Source: Symsagittifera roscoffensis | Taxonomy: Eukaryota; Xenacoelomorpha; Acoela; Convolutidae | Assembly (NCBI RefSeq): GCF_963678635.1 | Contig: NC_087069.1 | Coordinates: 19,008,660 to 19,072,659, forward strand | Length of the DNA: 64,000 nucleotides | Direction: 5' to 3' | In this document: piece after piece, positions 1 through 9,900 of the stretch | Layout of the letters: every line of letters begins with the position of its first letter | Numbering within the stretch: the first letter of the stretch is position 1 | The notes under the pieces: model-generated | The model's database searches: none | Told to the model about the DNA's origin: nothing | The model's input: the letters and a program-made list of their open reading frames with translations, nothing else | Made by a program: the position numbers and the translations under genes

Positions 1-506
1 CGGAATTTTAGAGTTTTAGTTTCTAAAACGTCTGTGTTCAATGTCCATTTTAGACAACAGAGACTTTTAAGAAAGAAAAATCTGAATTTGCGTTTAACTT
101 TGCGTGCTAGTGTGGCTTCAATTTCACTGCAATCATAGATTGTAATTAAATGTTTTTTCTTCAAAGATATAGGGTGCTAACCTTGTCAGCACATTGCCCC
201 AAATTTTTCTAGCAGCTCTCACCCCGTTTGTTCTATCATTTCCTGATTCAATGGCAGAAGACGAAGGCAGAGAGCCAGAGTTAACCTTCAAAAAAATTGG
301 CAGTCTTAGAGAGTTTAAAATTGCTCGTGTGATATGCACTCAAACAGTTTAAGATTCAGAATCTGAGCGTTTTAATTAACTGCTATATATTTTTTTCCAA
401 AAGTTAGGTGAGCCAGGTTAGTATAAGTAATGAAATGCAGCTGTTTCAATGTTGGTGGGCAGCAACAAACTCAGCAACAACTTTATTAGCGAAAAAAGCA
501 TAGGCG
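1..506. other. No gene seen
   Basis: AT-rich sequence with only a short open frame on the minus strand (133-339) that shows no domain or splice context. I see no repeat or signal I can support before the mobile element that starts at 507. Confidence 0.5.
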
Positions 507-1478
507 CCCGCATCCAAGTTTAGGCGTAAATAATCGATTATAACGGATTATTATGATGATATTTTGACAATTATAATCGATTATAATTACCAAAATAAGG
601 TCCTTAAGAGATTTATAATTGATTATAATCGTGATATTTTCCAAGCGATTATAATCTCTTATAATCGATTATAATTGATTACAATTCTTACTAAAAACCC
701 TTAAAATCAATTATAATCGATTATAATCGATTATAATCTCTCATTTTGCCGAAATTTTGCGATATTCGAATTATATTTTATGGGTTATTAATTTTGTGTC
801 AGTAAGAAAATCTCTAAAAGAGAGATCTCTTGAACACTTTGGTTCATCTGAACACAAAGTTTTACCACGAAACAAAAGTTTCATAGAGATCCTTTCATAT
901 GAAGGGAAAGGTTCTCGCGGTATATGAAAAATAAATTTTCCGAATCAATCATGAGACTGAATCAGTTTGCTGATGTTTTGGTGTTTAAAAAAGCTTAAAA
1001 TATGCATCACAAAACAACCCTAATGGGGAAGAAATGAAAAAAAAACTTATAATTTTGAATCAATTGGAAAACTTTTAAAATATTTTTCTCATTTTTTATA
1101 GAAACCAATGTCCACAAAAAGCATAAAATATAAGCAATTTAGATGCAACTTCGGAGACAAAAACGGACAAACAAAAGGGATTATAATCAATTATAATCGA
1201 TTATAATGGATTTTTGTGCAAAACTATTGAAATAAAAATTTGAATAAAAATAATGGATTATAATCAATTATAATCGATTATAATTTTATCGAAAAATAGA
1301 CGAATAAAAAATCGATTATAATCGATTATAATTGATTATAATTCATTATAATTTGATTTTAAAAAGAGTGATTATAATCGATTATCAATTGAATAAAATC
1401 GATTGTTTCTCAATTTTAGTGAGACTGGTACTAAAATCGTAATATAATCGATTATTAACGCTTGAAACTGGATGCGGG
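507..1478 (+). mobile_element. MITE-like foldback element, family A, copy 1
   Basis: A 972-bp non-autonomous element. It begins CCCGCATCCAAGTTTAGGCG and ends with the approximate inverse, ...ACTGGATGCGGG. The two ends form an imperfect terminal inverted repeat of about 37 bp that runs into AATAATCGATTATA on both sides. The interior has no coding frame but carries at least ten copies of AATCGATTA, most inside the 16-bp palindrome TTATAATCGATTATAA or close variants such as TAATTGATTATAATC. A second copy lies at 62002-62974 in the same orientation, about 95% identical by eye, which fixes both boundaries. The two bases outside the ends are CG on both sides (505-506, 1479-1480), and TA on both sides of copy 2, which suggests a 2-bp target duplication. 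Superfamily is not identifiable without a transposase-bearing relative; Tc1/mariner-like is one option because of the 2-bp duplication. Confidence 0.85.
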
Positions 1479-1820
1479 CGCTGACTTTTGCAAATTTTAC
1501 TGCTTTGTTAGTTGATTAAGCAACATATCTACTGGCAGTTATTCGAAGCTTGTTTTAATTTTGAAAAAAGTTCGATTGGTGCGAAAGTGCGCTAAGTTTG
1601 ATCAACACACTCTAATTCAAAGTTGCAGCAAACTCTTGAATGAATTTCTCAAAAAAAAGAAAAAAATTTAGGGAAACTCAGAGGAACAAAGGTTTGAAAT
1701 TTAAAAAAAAAACAATTCGGAAGTGAACAATTTAATCTATTTTTTTTGATATTTTTTGCTGTAATTCAAAAAAAGTTAATTTATGTTTATATTTGTCTTG
1801 ATTTTGTCTCATCAAAACAG

Positions 1821-1952
1821 TTTAAGGAATGGCTTAATGACGATACATTTGTGTTTCGTTACGTTTACGAGTCTCATTTTCGCAAAACGGTGCCTAGATT
1901 ACTAAGGAGGCTTGCCAGTCAATTGTCAATCACAATTAACCCTCACTGCTAA
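1821..1952 (+). CDS. Candidate terminal exon, unknown protein
   Basis: A 44-codon frame including its stop (FKEWLNDDTFVFRYVYESHF at the start, ...SITINPHC at the end). It follows an acceptor-like site (…tctcatcaaaacag, AG at 1819-1820), ends in TAA, and is followed 34 bp later by AATAAA. Base composition is visibly less AT-rich than the flanks, which fits an exon. The acceptor has a poor pyrimidine tract, the reading frame also stays open upstream to 1746, and no upstream exon was found. I do not recognise the peptide. It could be a chance open frame or a remnant of a gene cut off by the element at 507-1478. Confidence 0.3.
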   Translation, partial: FKEWLNDDTFVFRYVYESHFRKTVPRLLRRLASQLSITINPHC

Positions 1953-1985
1953 CGCTGAATTGACAAAAACAGCTAGAAAAATTTG

Positions 1986-1991
1986 AATAAA
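1986..1991 (+). promoter_or_regulatory. Candidate polyadenylation signal AATAAA
   Basis: Canonical AATAAA 34 bp after the stop of the candidate exon at 1821-1952. In DNA this AT-rich the hexamer is common, so its weight comes only from its position. Confidence 0.25.
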
Positions 1992-2804
1992 CAACTGAGT
2001 TAGAAAACTGATCATTTGCATAGCCCGAGTTTTTACAAAGTGTATGCCCAGGTTGACCAAAAATGCTTATCATACAACTTTCATATATGAAAAAATACTG
2101 ATCATACAATTTCGTACAAACCCATAGATACAGAAAATGTTAGTAAAACTCTATGACAAGCATTTTTTTGTAATGTTTTTTTTTAAAAGTTTTATTTCAA
2201 AACATTTTTGGGATGTCTGTTTGCGACCGAACACAAGTGAGTAAAACCATTGTTTATTTAAAACTAGAGTCACCAAACGGTTGACTGTTTAGCAATTACA
2301 ATGCATAGGCAAGTACCTGAATTGTGTAAAAATTCTCTTCACAAAATTATACAGAAATAAATAAACTTATAAGTTTTGGCAAAATTTCCAAGAAATTTGT
2401 TTTATTAGAAATTTCAATATATCAGACGTTAATCAAGGCATATAGAAACATGCCATACAAAAGTAGGGGTTTTTAGTCAGCTTGGAAAAAATTTTCCAGA
2501 GAAAGGGTAGAAAAAATTTCCAATTTTTGTGTATCCACGACTATGTTATGCAGACAAAAAATTCAAGTTTGAATGCAAAATTTGTTTTTTGGAAAAAAGT
2601 TTGTTTGAGTTCAAAATTTAATTTGCGGTTGAGGAAAAAACAAAATAAGTTGTGGGGCAATTTCAATATTATTCAAATTAGTCATTCAATTTTGATATAT
2701 GGAAGTTGTTTGATAACCATTTTTTCCAAATGGAATTGCAAGATAAACATTTTCGGTTTATAGAGGTCAACCCGGGGGATAGGTCAACCCGCATTTCATT
2801 AGTT
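1992..2804. other. No gene seen
   Basis: AT-rich sequence. The open frame at 2482-2763 on the plus strand is low in complexity and lacks splice or start context. A short direct repeat (aggtcaacccg at about 2765 and 2782) sits just before the next element. Nothing else is supportable. Confidence 0.4.
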
Positions 2805-3711
2805 CCCGCTCTGGAGTTCCATGAATAATAATCGATTATATTGTCATTTTATAGTCAGTATCTAAAAATTACATAAATAATCCATTATAATCCACCAAAA
2901 ATGGATTATAATCCATTATTTTTTTTATATCAGTATAGTCCATTATAATCGTTTATATTCGATCATAATCCATTGAAAATGGATTCTATTTCTTATTCTT
3001 TTTATGCCAATGTAATCCCTTATAATCGGTTATAATCAATTATAATGGATTTTTTCGAGAGGTTAGTCCTGAAAAATACATTTTTTCAAAGTTATCGCAT
3101 TTCCTGTTTAGTGCAGTTGCTATGTATAAGGTTTCAAAAAATGTTACATTTCACTTTTCAATTTTTATAGTTTTTGTCTTATATGCCCCGTTTACTCCTT
3201 CCCTGCTTACCCCCTCCCCTCGTTTTCCTCCCTATATACACTCCACCCCCGTTTTCCTCCCTGTTTAAACCCCTCCCGTTTGCCCCTCCCCCACCTCCTT
3301 GCCAGTTTACCACAACCGCCATTTGCAGTGGCCTCCTTTATGGGGGTTTATTTATTGGTAGACTTTGGGGGAGGGAGTTTATGATTTACAGGCGGGGGGG
3401 TGGGTTAGTTCGAGTAAGTTTATATTGCGAGTAGGCCGAGAAAAACGCAGAAATTTTGCAAGTTTTGCAAACGATTGTGCAAAAAGTTTAACGACTATAA
3501 TCCGTTATAATCAATTATAATGGAGTTTAAATGGATTTTAATCCAATATTATGGGTTTTAATGGATTGTGTTTTTACGAAAAAAATCGATTATAATGACA
3601 ATATAATCGATTTTGTGGTCTAAATTTGCAACAATAATGGAATATAATGACAACATTTTAGACTACAATTTTCCCTTATAATCGATTATATCGATGGAAC
3701 TCCAGTGCGGG
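2805..3711 (+). mobile_element. MITE-like foldback element, family B, copy 1, with pyrimidine core
   Basis: A 907-bp element with near-perfect 18-bp terminal inverted repeats: CCCGCTCTGGAGTTCCAT at the left and the inverse of CCCGCACTGGAGTTCCAT at the right. TT lies on both sides (2803-2804, 3712-3713), a possible 2-bp target duplication. The outer parts are full of TTATAATCGATTATAA-like palindromes as in family A. The centre (3186-3310) is a pyrimidine tract with many C4-C5 runs, followed by G-rich stretches around 3352-3410. The minus strand at 3270-3292 fits a G-quadruplex pattern of four G runs. A diverged copy in opposite orientation is at 8121-9009; shared segments include the stretch around tcgcatttcctgttt and the C-rich core. 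No credible protein is encoded: the 86-codon frame at 3174-3434 is proline-rich because it crosses the C tract. Confidence 0.8.
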
Positions 3712-4124
3712 TTTGTATTGAAAATGTTGTCGTGGTTCATTTGTAAAGTAGAGGGCTAAGCATTCAGCGGTTGGCCTCTGAGCCTAATGTGAGCAGGCAA
3801 TGTTTTACTGGTCTGCAGTTTGTCATATACAAAAATAACAAAAAAATGTCACTGTTTTTGATGTAAAACGAATCAAACAATCTCGAAAAGGCCAGGCTCT
3901 AAAATCATTTTTTGTTCATTAGACAGCTCTTTGACCTCAGCGATATCTGCATCGCTAACAGTTTCTATATACAGTGCTGATGTAAATTAATCGGACAAAA
4001 CGCGTTAAACTTGAAATTTAAAACCCGTTTCTCTCAAATTGGGTTGAGTTTAGGTGAAAAATTATGAAGACAAAACTTGCTTAAATTTTTAGCAGAATTA
4101 ATATGGTTTAACTTGTTTTGCGAA
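3712..4124. other. No gene seen
   Basis: Spacer between two inverted-repeat elements. No open frame, repeat or RNA signal that I can support. Confidence 0.4.
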
Positions 4125-4551
4125 ATTCGGGCCCAAAATTTTACCCCAAAAATGGGTCATTTTGGTTTTTCCTAGTTAATCAAAAATTACGCCGAAAATA
4201 CCCCGTCGATCACAGACATAATTATATCAAAGTGAGCCCCTTACGTAGCCCAACAAATTTTATTGAGGGTATTTTCTCCAAAAAAAATTGCAAATTGTTT
4301 AAAAATTGTTTTTAAACAAAAAACTGGTATTTTTATAGTAAAAACGACCTGTTTTGTCTATCAAACAAAAATAAAATAACTTATACAATAATTTGGAGAT
4401 TACACCCTTCTTAAAGTTTGTTGGGCTACGTAAGGGGCTCACTTTGATAGAATTATGTCTGTGATCGACTGGGTATTTTTGGCGTAATTTTTGATTAACT
4501 AAGAGAAGCCAAAATGACCCATTTTTGGGGTAAAATTTTGGGGTTCAAGAA
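4125..4551. mobile_element. Inverted-repeat (foldback) element with ~133-bp arms
   Basis: The left arm (about 4131-4263) and right arm (about 4411-4543) are reverse complements with only a handful of mismatches, separated by about 147 bp of AT-rich spacer. Both arms contain gtgagccccttacgtagccc and its inverse, and end with ccaaaattttaccccaaaaa and its inverse. The right arm's sequence gttgggctacgtaaggggct makes the mirror obvious. Outside the arms only weak similarity remains, so the outer limits are approximate. No coding capacity. An RNA from here would fold into a long, nearly perfect hairpin. It is probably a foldback MITE; only one copy lies in the window, so the family is undefined. 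Confidence 0.75.
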
Positions 4552-6373
4552 TGTAAAGGTAACTGACGCAAAAATCAATCGAAGTACTCCATTTAGCAAA
4601 AAAGGGTCTCGTTCTGGTATGTTTCTTTAAGCACTCAATAAAAGTCAGGCAAGAATTTTTTTTAAAAATCTAAGCAGATTTCTTTTATTGTCATTTAACG
4701 AACTCAATGCTTTTGCTTCGGGTACAAAGCGTGAGTACACCCTGACTTTTAATTGACACGATAAAAATCAATTTAGTTTCTCTGTCTTGTTTCAATTTTA
4801 ATCGGGAATTGTATGAATTTCTCCATAAAATATATGGTTTTTTGACGGATGCAAACTTTCAATTACTTCACTAAAATTTGAAGAAAGTGATGTAATAATT
4901 GTGCTCGGGGTGTGTTTTTTTTCTCCAGACAAATTTTGATTTTCAATTAACAATTTTTGACGAAATTTTTTTTATCATTGGAAAAATACTGTTATCTTGC
5001 GCTCAAACTTTAAGATATATTTACCTTGTGATCATTTCTGGTAAGATAATGTGGGTTTAAAGATTGCCAAAATTGCCAATTCGGGACCAATATCGACCGA
5101 TATAAGTATTTCGTGATAGTAACGCGTGAGGCGAAACTTAATCAGTTCCAAATTGGATCCATGCTCTTTGGTCTATTTAATACTTTTAAAAGTTTTTCAC
5201 AATTAATTTCTTTTAAATTACTCTATAGAAGTCAAAACCCAGTCAGAAGTTTTTGGGTTCCACTTTGAGGTTGTTGAAACATCTCAATGATGCAATGAGA
5301 ACGCGCTGTATCGAATTGACGTTTAGACAGCTTTCAACGGATTTGGAGTAAATTTTAGCTTAGATTGTCTTTTTTTGGAATCAAGTAACCTCATTTCACT
5401 TTTTATAGGCATCAACAAAACCGTCTGACTCAATTTCCCGAAAACATTGCAAAAAAACTTAAATCATACTACAGATAATTGTTTTCAAAATTTTTCTACT
5501 CATTTAGCTGAGTGTTGCGCTTCGTTTCAAAGTTGAAACATTGTATTTTTTCAATGCCGAACTCGTGGTTAAGGTCAGTTTATTTAAAATATTTTCATTG
5601 AAGTATCTTTCTAGCTTTTCAAAATTAAAAATTGATCAGAAGTAATTTTATTGCAAGACTTATTCTTCTTATTTGTTTGCAAAGAGATACGCGAACGGGA
5701 TAATCTGTGGTATTTGCTCAACAACTGATTTATTTTATTCATTGTGGACTATTTAAATGAAAAAGAACAGTTATCGCACAATTCCCTCTAGTAATTTTTA
5801 AATTTGAATCGCTCTATTGATTTTCTTTTCTAAATACGTCCCAAGCAAAAAAAAACAGACCTGCAAACTACTATCCCAATTTTAGCTGTAGTTTTATAAC
5901 TGCACAGGTTCTGGAATTATGATGAGCATATCTGCCCAGTAATTTTTCTCACTAGAGAGCAGAAATAGACAAAGTCGGATCGGGATCAGATATGGTAAAA
6001 ACTGGATTGGTTAACCTTTGGAAAGATTAAAACAAAGAAATTCGCGTTTTTCCCTTTAATCAAATATTTGTTCATTTAACAGTTGCCTCATTAGGGTAAA
6101 TTTTGTAAATTTCACACGAAGATAACTTAAAACAAATTTTTACGCTTTCAATTAGATTTTTGATGCTTTTAGGACTTATTTACATTTATGTAGAAAAATG
6201 TTTAATCATCATCATGCTTAAACGTATTTTTAAAAAAAAATTTTCTTAACAATAAAATGCAATGTTTATGTATCACCTCAATTATCATTTCACTCTATTA
6301 TCATTCCGCGTAACGGTTACTTGTTTTACATTTGGAAACTTAGTCCTTCTTTTCAACTTCTTTTTAATTTTTT
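4552..6373. other. No gene seen
   Basis: About 1.8 kb of AT-rich DNA with scattered short open frames and no consistent coding signal, repeat or structured RNA that I can support. Confidence 0.4.
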
Positions 6374-6412
6374 CATTTAGGTTACGAATTCGTGTTTTTT
6401 CAATTAGGTTAC

Positions 6413-6600
6413 GAATTCGTATAAGCAAAATTCGAAGTGTCATTTGTGGCCACTCCTGAATTGAAATAAATTAATGAGAGCCAAATAGGACTAGTATAAT
6501 TCTGGACAATGATCAATTAGAATGAGTATACCAGCACCGTGTATGTGCAGGATCGAATCAAACCTAGCCTATGCATGCTAGCTCCACACATAAGCTGATC
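6413..6600 (+). mobile_element. tRNA-like SINE unit, first of a tandem pair
   Basis: A 188-bp unit starting gaattcgtataagc and ending cataagctgatc, repeated immediately at 6601-6788. It contains an A-box-like TAGTATAATTCTGG (6492-6505), similar to the TAGTATAGTGG of tRNA-Asp/Glu genes. A B-box-like GGATCGAATC follows 44 bp later (6550-6559). That spacing is normal for an internal RNA polymerase III promoter. The rest cannot fold as a functional tRNA, so this is a tRNA-derived short element rather than a gene. Just upstream, a 20-bp sequence ending ggttacgaattcgt occurs twice with a 27-bp period (6374-6393, 6401-6420), and the second copy overlaps the unit start. Confidence 0.55.
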
Positions 6601-6788
6601 GAATTCGTATAAGCAAAATTCGAAGTGTCATTTGTGGCCACTCCTGAATTGAAATAAATTAATGAGAGCCAAATAGGACTAGTATAATTCTGGAGAAGGA
6701 TCAATTAGAACGAGCATACCAGCACCGTGTATGTGCAGGTTCGAATCAAACCTAACCTATGCATGCTAGCTCCACACATAAGCTGATC
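6601..6788 (+). mobile_element. tRNA-like SINE unit, second of a tandem pair
   Basis: The second 188-bp unit, about 96% identical to the first. It keeps the A-box-like TAGTATAATTCTGG (6680-6693). Its B box, GGTTCGAATC (6738-6747), matches the eukaryotic consensus better than that of the first unit, so it is the better candidate for pol III transcription. No A-rich tail is seen. The head-to-tail arrangement suggests local duplication rather than two insertions. Confidence 0.55.
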
Positions 6789-7551
6789 TGATTAAAATGC
6801 ATATATGTACCAGAACTCAAAGAGACGTGCACATTTTCAAATGGAACATGGATTCTATCTGCACAAGATCTGAAATTATTTGGTTTTTAAGCAGATCAGA
6901 AACCATAAAACAGAACAACCAAAAGTTTAATTTTTTTTTCGTTGCTTCCTTAAAATTCCCGGCTCGATACTGGCTAGTTTTGCTAAAAACTAACTGCTAA
7001 GACAATCGATCGCTAATGTTTTTGGAGGTTCATTTTCCCTGCTATAAACTGGTAAATTCACAAAAAATGTTTGATTGGTTGCTCACTTAAAGTAACTTGC
7101 CAAAACTTTTGATACATCGAATTAGCACATTTTTTGCAAATTTACCAAATCTTTAATTATTTTTGCTCTAAGTTCTAATTTTCGACCATTTCTTTTACAA
7201 AAAAATAACGCATAAATATTGAGACAGTTTTAAAAAGTTTAACATAAGAACGATTGTTTGACCAGTTGATCATAATTCAACAAAAAGCTTAGGTCTGAAT
7301 ATCGATATTTAAAAAAAAAGCAAGTGCTGGACAACATTACGCCGTAAAACCAGCTTTCTTTTGCTTTTAGGTTTTTAGCCATAGCACATTTTTTGAAGTA
7401 CGTTGGATCAATTCTTCTAGAATATGCTGTTCTTTCTGATACCCATCATTCTGCAATGGCCCAGCAGTGATTACACTTAGTTTCAAATAAAATTAAGGTA
7501 ACCCTTGCTACAATTGTTATAAAGCTGAGTAAAATGGTGGCGATAGAAAAT
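6789..7551. other. No gene seen
   Basis: AT-rich sequence. The open frame at 6797-7000 (plus) starts at the edge of the SINE unit and shows no conserved features. Confidence 0.4.
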
Positions 7552-7797
7552 CTACGAAATTAAAGTAAACATTACGAGGATAAACTGTGCATTTATTGAA
7601 CTGTAAGCGGAATTCATACCAAGGACGCTTTCTTTGTTCTTCTGTTGTTCCTTCATTTCCTTTGATCGTTCCGACAAAATTTTAACTTGTTCAAAAAACT
7701 TGTCTCTGGAATCCAGGTTCCCACAGACACAAAATTGAGCGCCTATCCAGTGCACAGTTTGGCCTCGTAATGAACTGAAAGTACTTTTAGTACCCAT
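7552..7797 (-). CDS. Coding-like segment, family R copy 1 (RGQTV..FCVC)
   Basis: An 81-codon minus-strand frame from ATG at 7797. It contains RGQTVHWIGAQFCVC, followed by a charged, lysine/glutamate-rich stretch that reads as helical. A 117-codon minus-strand frame at 60686-61039 carries RGQTVLWTGAKFCVC and then LDSRDK/MDSKDK and NAQF at matching places, although the DNA has diverged a good deal. A shorter DNA-level match is at 20890-20975. Protein-level agreement over diverged DNA supports past selection as coding sequence. I do not recognise the family. It could be an exon of a host gene family or an ORF from a transposable element. The C-terminal end near 7552 diverges from the other copy and may be intronic. 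Confidence 0.4.
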   Translation of the reverse strand: MGTKSTFSSLRGQTVHWIGAQFCVCGNLDSRDKFFEQVKILSERSKEMKEQQKNKESVLGMNSAYSSINAQFILVMFTLIS

Positions 7798-8120
7798 TTA
7801 CATCAAAAACTTTAATATCGACGAAAACTGGAAGGTTTGCTCACAGCGGTAATTTGAGGTGTCCAAATTGTTGTTTTAGTGGGCTCAGAAAATTCAATAA
7901 CTAATCTATGTTAAGCTATTTTCTCACTTGCCTGTTTAAAAGTATGTACTTCATATCTAACCCACTTTTCGGAGAAACCTTTGTGAGTCAATTTGATACT
8001 TTAACCGGGTGGGCTTCTACGTTTCTGGTTTCAATTGCAAGTTTGAAGCCCAAAAACTTTAATTGTGCTTTAACTTTGGCTGTTTGCAAAATATTTTTCT
8101 ACTGCAACCAATCATGAAAT
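7798..8120. other. No gene seen
   Basis: AT-rich spacer. The plus-strand open frame at 7908-8117 has no supporting signal. Confidence 0.35.
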
Positions 8121-9009
8121 TGCGCACCGAGCGCCTATGGATTCTAAACGATTATAATGGGTTCTCGAGACAAAAACAATCCATTATAAACCATTACAGA
8201 TATACAATTCAGGCCACGAAATTGATTATATTGCCATAATCATCAAATTTTTTTTGAAAAAAAAAAATCCGTTATATTCCATTATAATCAACTATAATCC
8301 ATTGTTTTTGGAATCCAAATTGATCATTTTTGCCAAGATAATCCATTATAAACAATTATTTTTGCAATAAAAGTCCATTTTATTCCATTTTATGCGAACT
8401 TGCAAGAAATTTTGCGAACTTTTACGAACTTTGCAAGAAATTTGCAAACTGTATGCTATGTTTTTTGATAAATGCCATGTCTCAACATTACCCCCTCAAG
8501 TTTTTTAACTCCTTCCAAACTAAAAAGGGGAGGGGTAAACTGGGGGGGGGGGTTGGGGGGCGGTTGGCGCTTGTGGTAAACTCTCCTCCCTGCGGGGGGT
8601 GAAGTGTGAAGTAAAGGGGTTGTATACTGAGGTAAATTGAAAAAGTAGAGGCAGAAAATTTAAAAATTTTTCTTTGAAATGTAGCATTTTATAAAACGTA
8701 ATACGTAGCAATTGCACCAAACAGGAAATGAGATAATTTTGAGAAAAGTTGTAAGTTTCATGATTAAACCGTAGAAAAAGTCCATTATAATTGATTATAA
8801 TTGATTATAATGGATTTGAACGACATTCAAAATATTTGGATTATAATCCATTTTTAATGGAATATAATCGATTATAATGGATTATATTGACATTAAAAAT
8901 ATAAGGATTATAATCCATTTTTAATGAAATACAACCGATTATTTTACAATTTTATAGAATATATATTATGACAAAATAATCGTTTATGATCATGGACGCT
9001 TGGTGTGGG
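8121..9009 (-). mobile_element. MITE-like foldback element, family B, copy 2 (inverted), G-rich core
   Basis: About 889 bp. The terminal inverted repeat is ...GCACCGAGCGCCTATGGAT at the left and the inverse of CCCACACCAAGCGTCCATG at the right, both running into taaacgattat. Read on the minus strand, the interior lines up with 2805-3711: the shared stretch around ctcatttcctgtttgg, then the C-rich core, then the run of gaactttgcaag-like words. The plus strand core has GGGG (8527-8530), GGGG (8532-8535), a run of about eleven G and a run of six G up to 8560, which fits a G-quadruplex. Dense ATAATC/GATTATAAT palindromes fill both flanks. No clear target duplication. It is more diverged from copy 1 than the two family A copies are from each other, so probably older. 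Confidence 0.7.
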
Positions 9010-9520
9010 AGTGCACTTCAATGGCAGTTATCTAAGTCAAATTATGGCAAGATAAAGCATGTAGGAATATGAGCGAATTCTGATATGGAACAAGACTGCT
9101 CATATATCAGGGCAAAGCCCTGAACGTTCCGACTATCACTTAATTCACATCGAATAGTTTTTGGGAAAAGAAAACATTGCGAACCTATACATTCTGAACA
9201 ATTCTAAAGTGTAAATTTTGAGTCGTACGAATTTAATACGACCAATTAGCTAGCTTGAATTCAATTTGGAACAATTTTGTTGTGCAAGACAACTCACCAC
9301 GCATTATTAATTTGCGTTACGCTCTCAGCATTATGCATGAACTCTTTAAAGCACGCATAATTTAGTCAAGAACATGGCAAAGTTGGCAAATTTCAGAACC
9401 TCAGAACTTTACAAAAAAAATTGGAGGTAAAATATGTTGATATCTTCAATGGGGTATAAAACTTTTTTGTTCATTTTCGTTCATTATCAAATTTTTTTTT
9501 GATCGGTGGAAATTGACTGA
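9010..9520. other. No gene seen
   Basis: AT-rich spacer without open frames or repeats that I can support. Confidence 0.4.
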
Positions 9521-9886
9521 ATAAAAAAAAAAACAAAGCATAAACATTCCGTCTTCTTCGAAATTCGGAACAAAAATGAGAACCCTAATACAGGCCGTAA
9601 ATTCGAACGAGTCCTGTCTGTTTACCATAAGATGGAACACAGTTCCAGCGCAGTTGAACCTGGTATTGGTTTATTGGTATTATTGGCACCGTATCGACCT
9701 TCAAAACAGACAAAATTTTATCTGGAACCAACATTTCATCCAAAATGGTCTTTTAATTATAAGAAAAAGCTCGACAATTTAAGAAAATTAAACCATTTGA
9801 ACAAAATGGAAGGAAACTGGTATTTATTCAACTACAAGTACTTGAATGACAAAAAACAAGTACCAGTGATCCAGAATACTTATTAG
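9521..9886 (+). CDS. Coding-like open frame, unknown protein
   Basis: A plus-strand frame open for about 121 codons from the stop ending at 9520 to TAG at 9884-9886. The only internal ATG that gives a long product is at 9632 (MEHSSSAVEPGIGLLVLLAP at the start). Residues after that are mixed hydrophobic and basic (…KWSFNYKKKLDNLRKLNH…), and the composition is less AT-rich than the surroundings. This length is unusual for a chance frame in DNA this AT-rich. No family is recognised, no good acceptor precedes it, and a MITE (9901-10882) begins 14 bp after the stop, so the 3' part of any exon may have been displaced. It could be a gene remnant; the antisense frame at 9446-9640 looks like a shadow. 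Confidence 0.3.
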   Translation: MKKKTKHKHSVFFEIRNKNENPNTGRKFERVLSVYHKMEHSSSAVEPGIGLLVLLAPYRPSKQTKFYLEPTFHPKWSFNYKKKLDNLRKLNHLNKMEGNWYLFNYKYLNDKKQVPVIQNTY

Positions 9887-9900
9887 TGGACTCAAACCTA

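Noticed and set aside
3174-3434. Proline-rich 86-codon frame
   Set aside because: Comes from the C-run core of a family B element; the other copy does not preserve it.
6492-6600. Functional tRNA gene
   Set aside because: A and B boxes are present but no cloverleaf, anticodon arm or acceptor stem can be drawn; a tRNA-derived SINE fits better.
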